Positions 60,301 to 64,000 of a DNA stretch of 64,000 nucleotides are shown one piece after another (position 1 is the first letter of the stretch; each line of letters starts with the position of its first letter). This stretch comes from an uncultured Oscillibacter sp. (lineage in GTDB: Bacteria > Bacillota > Clostridia > Oscillospirales > Oscillospiraceae). The notes under the pieces are model-generated. The model saw only the letters and a list, made by a program, of their open reading frames with translations, made no database searches and was not told where the DNA came from. Location of the stretch: assembly GCA_910587705.1 (NCBI GenBank), contig CAJUMX010000014.1:1-64000 (forward strand), in the 5' to 3' direction. The position numbers were made by a program, and so were the translations under genes.

Positions 60301-60951
60301 GAGGTACTGCTTCGCCTTCTCCGCCTGGTCCCGCAGGGGCTCCACCTGGAGCTCCAGCTCGGAGATTTTGTCGTTAATGCGGACCAGGTTTTCCTCCGTC
60401 CGCTCCAGCTTCCGCTCCGCCTCCTCCTTCCGGTGGCGAAAGCGGGAGATGCCGGCGGCCTCCTCGAAGATCTCCCGGCGCTCGCTGCTCCGGGTAGAGA
60501 GGATTTCGTCGATTTTGCCCTGGCCGATGATGGAATAGCCCTCCCGGCCCAAGCCGGTGTCCAGAAACAGCTCCGTCACATCCTTAAGCCGGACGGACTG
60601 ACGGTTAATATAGTATTCGCTTTCTCCGCTGCGGTAATACCGGCGGGTGACGGCCACCTCCGCCTCCTCCATGGAGGGGAAGATGCGCTCCGTGTTGTCC
60701 AGCACCAGGGTCACCTGGGCGAAGCCCACCTGCTTTCGCTGCTCCGTACCGCCGAAGATGACGTCCTCCATCTTCGCGCCCCGGAGACCCTTGGCGCTCT
60801 GCTCGCCCATGACCCAGCGGATGGCGTCGGAGATATTGGATTTTCCCGAGCCGTTGGGGCCCACGATGGCGGTGATATCCTCCCCGAAGTTCAGCACGGT
60901 TTTATCCGGGAAGGACTTGAAGCCTTGAATTTCCAGTGCTTTTAGGTACAT
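57391..60951 (-). CDS. smc: Chromosome segregation protein SMC
   Basis: The 1186-residue protein has the N-terminal ATPase half (IVGPNGSGKSNISDAIRWVMG), coiled coils (about 170-500 and 670-1010, rich in Glu, Arg and Ala), a hinge around 515-640 (GVHGPVAGLM, GGSMTGGSTSRN) and the C-terminal half with signature LSGGEKAFVAIAL and Walker B CVMDEIEAALDD. It forms condensin with ScpA/ScpB. ATG 60951 fits the conserved start YLKALEIQGFKSFPDKT; the frame extends eight codons upstream. No rnc gene precedes it, unlike in many Firmicutes; mobile-element debris lies there instead. Confidence 0.96.
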   Translation of the reverse strand: MYLKALEIQGFKSFPDKTVLNFGEDITAIVGPNGSGKSNISDAIRWVMGEQSAKGLRGAKMEDVIFGGTEQRKQVGFAQVTLVLDNTERIFPSMEEAEVAVTRRYYRSGESEYYINRQSVRLKDVTELFLDTGLGREGYSIIGQGKIDEILSTRSSERREIFEEAAGISRFRHRKEEAERKLERTEENLVRINDKISELELQVEPLRDQAEKAKQYLILRDELRVLEISVWLENLDALKISARKLEMDFHAAEKERDEARAALDALYAEGERFGEEMRQKDMEAEQVRGEAGELDAQMKDQSAAIAVLETGIAHNQENIDRARTELVESDSRAGGLAAQSAQEKDRAEGLSRRLEELNKGLKALLEQARAAAAQAGGQQSEAEALRGREAVAMAAAADARAEAAAITAENGQLEERRSTVETEKAAAEEQLERARKEAKANRRALEDARDDAQAAANIIAGHSLRMEEREKKAAAAADRRMKLTMDAGALENRIRLLTEMEKDYEGFSKAVKLVCQNNLRGVHGPVAGLMRTEQKYTVAIEIALGAGLQNIVVDREEDAKAAIGYLKQRDGGRATFLPLTAIRGEELRPNGVEQEFGFVGIASRLVSFDPKYRNIFQNLLGRTVIVEDLDCGITLARKYHNAFRIVTLDGQVINRGGSMTGGSTSRNAGVLSRAAELEKLHGRSEGMRERLEEARREEEAVQRELAAARYDLETAEGQRRQAEDEVLRLEGAKNHFDILLKSLGENLENLTGELESLTGHLEENRQRKERAEQAIAGQEAEAAKYREQANQALSGQSELLAQSSALTEEVTTRKEELAALAAERDAALQRAADLRRLAAELTGDRRQKEETLGNYQEAIEKAQAEIARRREGISALNQRRQSCQERLSALNEEKMALEAQRTAQNKASQEMNENLLNLERSASRLEQKLATSGMEEKQIIDRLWEHYELSHSDAQAQRIELESVPKATRRIGELKKGIAALGTPNIGAIEEYERVNTRYTYLTDQRDDVEKAKGELETIIGGITGEMTRIFAEQFQLLNESFQATFLEMFGGGQAQLELEDETDILNCGIEIKAQPPGKTLKTISLLSGGEKAFVAIALYFSILKVHPTPFCVMDEIEAALDDVNVTRYARYMRQLAGRTQFIVITHRRGTMEEADVLYGVTMQEKGVSKMLTINLNDMAKELDIQ

Positions 60952-60979
60952 ACTCTCACCTGACTTATATGTCATTGTC

Positions 60980-61102
60980 TTAATAAATGCTTATGATGCC
61001 GATATCGGAGTCAATCTCGTTCCATGCAAGCGCAAGAGCCCTTCTGATTCTAAGGCCAGTCCCCCAAAGCACAAAACAGGTTCCCCCATCCGTGGTGGGG
61101 CA
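60980..61102 (-). pseudogene. Tyrosine recombinase fragment
   Basis: On the minus strand the frame ending at TAA 60980-60982 reads FVLWGTGLRIRRALALAWNE followed by IDSDIGIISIY, which matches the region around the first catalytic Arg of phage/ICE integrases (TGLRISEAL). Upstream pieces (KLNDAVIEAEKG near 61150-61190) look like the N-terminal part but are separated by stops. It is a decayed integrase. Confidence 0.6.
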
Positions 61103-61632
61103 TGTACAAATGCAGCAAATTAGTCGTTCGGTTCGATTGTGCCTTTCTCGGCTTCAATAACCGCATCGTTTAATTTTGCGAAATGCAGAACAGCATTCGA
61201 GATAGGCTCATTTAGATAAAAGCATCAATAGCGGCGATTTCTAAAGACTTGGTACACAAAAGAGCGAAATTCTCTAGGCAGGTGAAGTGTACTTTCTCTT
61301 TTGACGGCCGCTGCTCTCGTCTGCATACCGAACATTGTCACTTCCATCTGGTGGTTAGGTCTCACCGCTTCTGCGTATTTTGTCTTTTTTGCTATGGCCG
61401 GAGCATGATATGGCAAATTATTATAACATAAAGAAGCATGAATTTCAACAGAATGCCGGGGTTTATTTCCGGGATGGACATTGAACAGTTCGATGCCCAC
61501 AAGTCCCTTTAAATCTACCTTTTTAAAGAATATCTGGAATAGAACATCCCGCAGCCCAGCAAAATCAGCAGTAACCCAATGCCAATCAGACGGCCATAGG
61601 GATTGGTGGTGGTTTATAAAAGGGGCTTTCTC
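61103..61632. other. Decayed, AT-rich stretch without intact gene
   Basis: Apart from the N-terminal integrase-like piece near 61150-61190, a leftward open frame at 61225-61500 (91 residues) has no recognisable motif, and I do not support it as a gene. Base composition is clearly lower in GC than in smc. The stretch belongs to the block of mobile-element debris that reaches 63194. Confidence 0.4.
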
Positions 61633-62036
61633 CTAAACCGGAGACAGCGGAAACCCATTATGGATGAAGGTTTGCTCTTTGTGGATATTTTCATAGTTAC
61701 GGATGACGCCGCTTTTTCCGGAACCGTAGGAGCTGGTAAGAGCAATATTGCGGATTTTAGTGCTGGAAAATATGTAACCCAAGGCTTCCCGGTAATGATG
61801 AAGGTCAATCGAGTCATTGGGCGTCAGCGGCCTAAATTTGTTCTCAAAAGGTAATCGAATTCCCTCCTTTCGATAATACCATGGCGGCGCCGCATCTCAT
61901 AAACTGTCACATCATCGCTGATTCCTACATCAAATAAAACTTTTAGTTTAATTGCTCTCGGCTCTCGATTTATCATCTTTATGCTATCCCACCAATTGTG
62001 CTTAGTATATACTTTAATTATTGCATATCTTATCAC
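61633..62036 (-). pseudogene. YobI-like P-loop NTPase, 5' fragment
   Basis: Two minus-strand frames join into the start of a YobI-type NTPase: residues from about 62036 end in IIERREFDYL, and a shift near 61850 leads to PFENKFRPLTPNDSIDLHHY and then ALTSSYGSGKSGVIRNYE, the Walker A region. After HKEQTFIH the sequence diverges and stops at 61633. The remaining thousand-odd residues are missing. YobI-like proteins are large NTPases of accessory regions, some suspected of defence roles. Confidence 0.6.
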
Positions 62037-62158
62037 AAGGACGGGAAATGCACAAGACGAAAGCAGTTACGGCTACCTATTCGGCTACCAATTTCCTAAA
62101 TAGTTTAAGTACTTCCGCTGTTAGAATCGTTTTATCATGTTAAGGGAGGCAACAAACG

Positions 62159-63194
62159 ATGCCAGTTCAATATCCAGACACATTTAAAGAAACTGCTATC
62201 CGACGCTATGAAAACGATGAGTCAATTAAAGACTCAAACCACGAATTGCATATTTCCCAGAGCACAATTTACCGCTGACGAAAAGAGTACCGCGCCATAC
62301 AGGCACCTACCCATTTCTATACGCCAGCGGAGTTTAATGCACTTTTCAGGCGCTTACAGAAAGCGGAGCATGAACTAGAAGCAATTCGACTCTTTGATTA
62401 TATCGCCAAAGTACCTCTACACAGGAAACTTTTGACATTGGCGGACCTTTATAAGAAACCGAATAATCCATACGGCATACACAAGTTATGTGACGCTCTT
62501 AGCGTCGTCGAGAGACGTTCTACAATCATATTTTCCTGCGCGCTGATTGAAGCAAATACGAGGATGAGCAGTTGCCGCTCATGCTGAAGGTCCAGCAGAT
62601 CTTCGATGACAGCAAGCAGAGATACGGAGGGGAGAAAATACGGGTTATTCTTGCGGAAAGTAGTATTCAAACAAGCGCAAAACGGATATCATCTATCATG
62701 CAGGAACTGGGGCTGAAAAGTATCCGCACAAACGCAAAGAAAGATTACAAAAAACAGCAAAAGAATGCGGAACAGAATTTGTTGAATCAGCAGTTTTCCA
62801 CAGACCGGCCTAATCAGGTATGGGGTGATGATTTTACCTATTTCCGAATCAATGGAAATTGGCTCTACTTTTGTATGATACTAGATTTATATTTCCGAAA
62901 GATTGTGGATTATCAGGTATCCCAAAACCTCAGCACAAATCTTGTTACAGTGACGTTCAGAAGGGCGTTTAAAGATTGAGGACGCCCGGAAGGGCTGGCC
63001 TTCCACAGTTACCGTAGAAAGTAGCCACGCTTAAAAAAGAAGAGGCGTATCGCCGTGAATACGCCTCGGAGCAAAACTTCTGTAAAAGCGTGGAGAAATA
63101 TGTCCAATTTTACAATGGAGCCCGCCCTCATAGGACTTTGAAGTACAAAACGTCGCGGAAACATGAAGATGTCTATGAGGCGTCTTTTGGGTAA
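62159..63194 (+). mobile_element. IS3-family insertion sequence remnant (orfA and orfB decayed)
   Basis: OrfA starts at ATG 62159 (PVQYPDTFKETAIRRYEND) but has a TGA at 62276-62278 where Trp is expected (IYR-stop-RKEYR), and ends about 62587. OrfB from about 62572, one frame back as in IS3 elements, has KVQQIFDDSKQRYGGEKI and the integrase core WGDDFTYFRINGNWLYFCMI, stops at 62979, and its true C-terminus KYVQFYNGARPHRTLKYKTS reappears at 63090-63194. A central part is deleted. Terminal inverted repeats were not found. Confidence 0.82.
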
Positions 63195-63305
63195 AGCTGT
63201 CTATATAGCGTACTTCTGTTGAAAAAAGATTTTGAATAATTCGGAAGCTAAGCACAGAGAGCCGGAAACAAAAATGCCCCGCAATCGCAAAGCTTTCAAG
63301 GTAGA

Positions 63306-63350
63306 ATGACTCCCGTTTTTCGACGAAAATGTACGAAAAACGGGAGTCAT
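63306..63350 (-). terminator. Terminator of the pyruvate:ferredoxin oxidoreductase gene
   Basis: ATGACTCCCGTTTTTCG (63306-63322) pairs perfectly over 17 bases with 63334-63350, directly after the leftward gene's stop codon at 63354. Confidence 0.85.
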
Positions 63351-63353
63351 TCA

Positions 63354-64000
63354 CTAACCTTTGTTATTAAAGCCCCTTTCAATCCGCGAATAGATATTAA
63401 ACCTCTCGTCCGCCTCCCGCTGGGCCCGAGTGAAGAGGTCCTCCACCACCTCGGGGTATTTAACCTTCAATCCGGAATAGCGGACCTCACCGTCGAAGAA
63501 CTCTCTGACCGGGACGCTGGGCTGCTTGTAGTCCAGGGAGAAGGGCTTCTCCGCCTTGTCGGGGTTGTAGCGGTACAGGGGCCAGAGGCCACAGTCCACG
63601 GCCCTTTTCATCTCCGCCTGGACGTTGGCCATGCCCGCCTTGATTCCGTGGTTGACGCAGGGGGCGTAGGCGATGACGATGGAGGGTCCTTTGTGGTCCA
63701 CCGCCTCGGTGACCGCCTTCATCAGCTGGCCGGGGTTGGCCCCCATGGCAACGGAGGCCACATACACGTTGGGATAGGTCATCATCAGGCGGCCCAGGTC
63801 CTTCTTGGAGGTCCGCTTGCCGTTGTCGGCGAATTTGGCGGAGGCACCCACCGGAGTCGCCTTGGAGGACTGCCCGCCGGTGTTGGAGTAGACCTCGGTG
63901 TCCACCACGAATACGTTCACGTCCTCGCCGGAGGCCATGACGTGGTCCAGCCCGCCGTAGCCGATGTCATATGCCCAGCCGTCGCCTCCGAAGAGCCAGA
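63354..64000 (-). CDS. nifJ: Pyruvate:ferredoxin (flavodoxin) oxidoreductase, C-terminal part
   Basis: The frame stays open to the window edge, so the 5' part is missing. The visible 214 residues are the thiamine-diphosphate domain of the homodimeric enzyme: WLFGGDGWAYDIGYGGLDHV with the cofactor-binding GDGWAYDIG, DTEVYSNTGGQSSKATP and VIAYAPCVNHGIKAGM. It oxidises pyruvate to acetyl-CoA and reduces ferredoxin, central to anaerobic metabolism. An internal ATG at 63938 is not the start. Confidence 0.95.
   Translation of the reverse strand, partial: WLFGGDGWAYDIGYGGLDHVMASGEDVNVFVVDTEVYSNTGGQSSKATPVGASAKFADNGKRTSKKDLGRLMMTYPNVYVASVAMGANPGQLMKAVTEAVDHKGPSIVIAYAPCVNHGIKAGMANVQAEMKRAVDCGLWPLYRYNPDKAEKPFSLDYKQPSVPVREFFDGEVRYSGLKVKYPEVVEDLFTRAQREADERFNIYSRIERGFNNKG

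Noticed and set aside
59032..60945. Open frame of about 637 codons antisense to smc
   Set aside because: It is fully inside smc, which has intact catalytic motifs; the antisense protein is Leu/Gly/Pro-rich without a recognisable domain.
61225..61500. Leftward 91-codon open frame upstream of smc
   Set aside because: No recognisable motif, and it lies among decayed integrase and NTPase fragments; likely chance or relic sequence.
62276..62278. In-frame TGA as a possible recoded Trp or selenocysteine codon in the IS3 OrfA
   Set aside because: The rest of the element is also broken (early stop in OrfB and a central deletion), and TGA is used as a normal stop throughout the window.

Overview
The window looks like a chromosomal segment of a GC-rich, anaerobic, Gram-positive gut Clostridium relative, probably Oscillospiraceae (Flavonifractor/Lawsonibacter/Intestinimonas-like). 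The grounds are family content rather than a database match: a T-box-controlled threonyl-tRNA synthetase, pyruvate:ferredoxin oxidoreductase, a GlgBCD/GlgA/GlgP glycogen locus, a clostridial Smc-FtsY-Rph-RdgB-YhbY-NadD/YqeK-LCP-RsfS block, strong AGGAGG-type ribosome sites and sigma-A promoters. No rRNA, tRNA or CRISPR array was recognised.

Layout. 1-1.8 kb: right end of a Tn916-like integrative element (xis, int), then a low-molecular-weight protein tyrosine phosphatase. 2.6-8 kb (minus): a sigma-54-controlled catabolic module: PAS-AAA+-Fis activator, a matching -24/-12 promoter, 3-hydroxyacyl-CoA-dehydrogenase-like enzyme, lactonase-like metallo-hydrolase, and an Na+/solute symporter carrying an unusual C-terminal winged-helix region. 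8.1-14 kb (minus): an OmpR-type regulator with an intramembrane-sensing kinase and two ABC ATPases flanking a large FtsX-type permease (peptide-antibiotic sensing/resistance type), with repeated TGTRACA-like sites at both promoters. 14.7-15.3 kb: small XRE regulator and DUF6514-like protein. 16-23.6 kb: sorbitol (glucitol) operon: sorbitol-6-phosphate dehydrogenase, GutR, GutM, PTS IIC/IIB/IIA, phosphoglucose isomerase, HAD phosphatase and an HPr lacking Ser46; gutR and pgi each carry a +1 C frameshift. 24-27 kb (minus): dicarboxylate/amino-acid symporter, Asp/Glu-type racemase, TSUP exporter. 27.5-36.5 kb: glycogen synthesis and breakdown in two transcription units (glgBCD; glgAP), with lysine-rich tails on both GlgB and GlgA. 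36.5-38.6 kb: thrS with T-box. 38.7-47.2 kb: MntP, a DUF4397 repeat protein, a two-component system with an accessory protein and a VanY-like carboxypeptidase, a MATE pump, and an isolated holin-endolysin pair. 47.4-50.6 kb: orphan hybrid histidine kinase. 50.6-61 kb (minus): housekeeping block from smc to rsfS. 61-63.2 kb: decayed mobile DNA (integrase, YobI-like NTPase and IS3 remnants). 63.35-64 kb: 3' end of pyruvate:ferredoxin oxidoreductase.

How it fits together. Sorbitol imported by the PTS would become fructose-6-phosphate and, via Pgi, glucose-6-phosphate; the neighbouring glg genes store glucose as glycogen and release it again. The most unusual features are the histone-H1-like tails on two glycogen enzymes, the sigma-54 lactone/hydroxy-acid module with its symporter-DNA-binding-domain fusion, and three frameshifts that share the context CGCCC, which makes them suspicious as either decay or sequencing artefacts.
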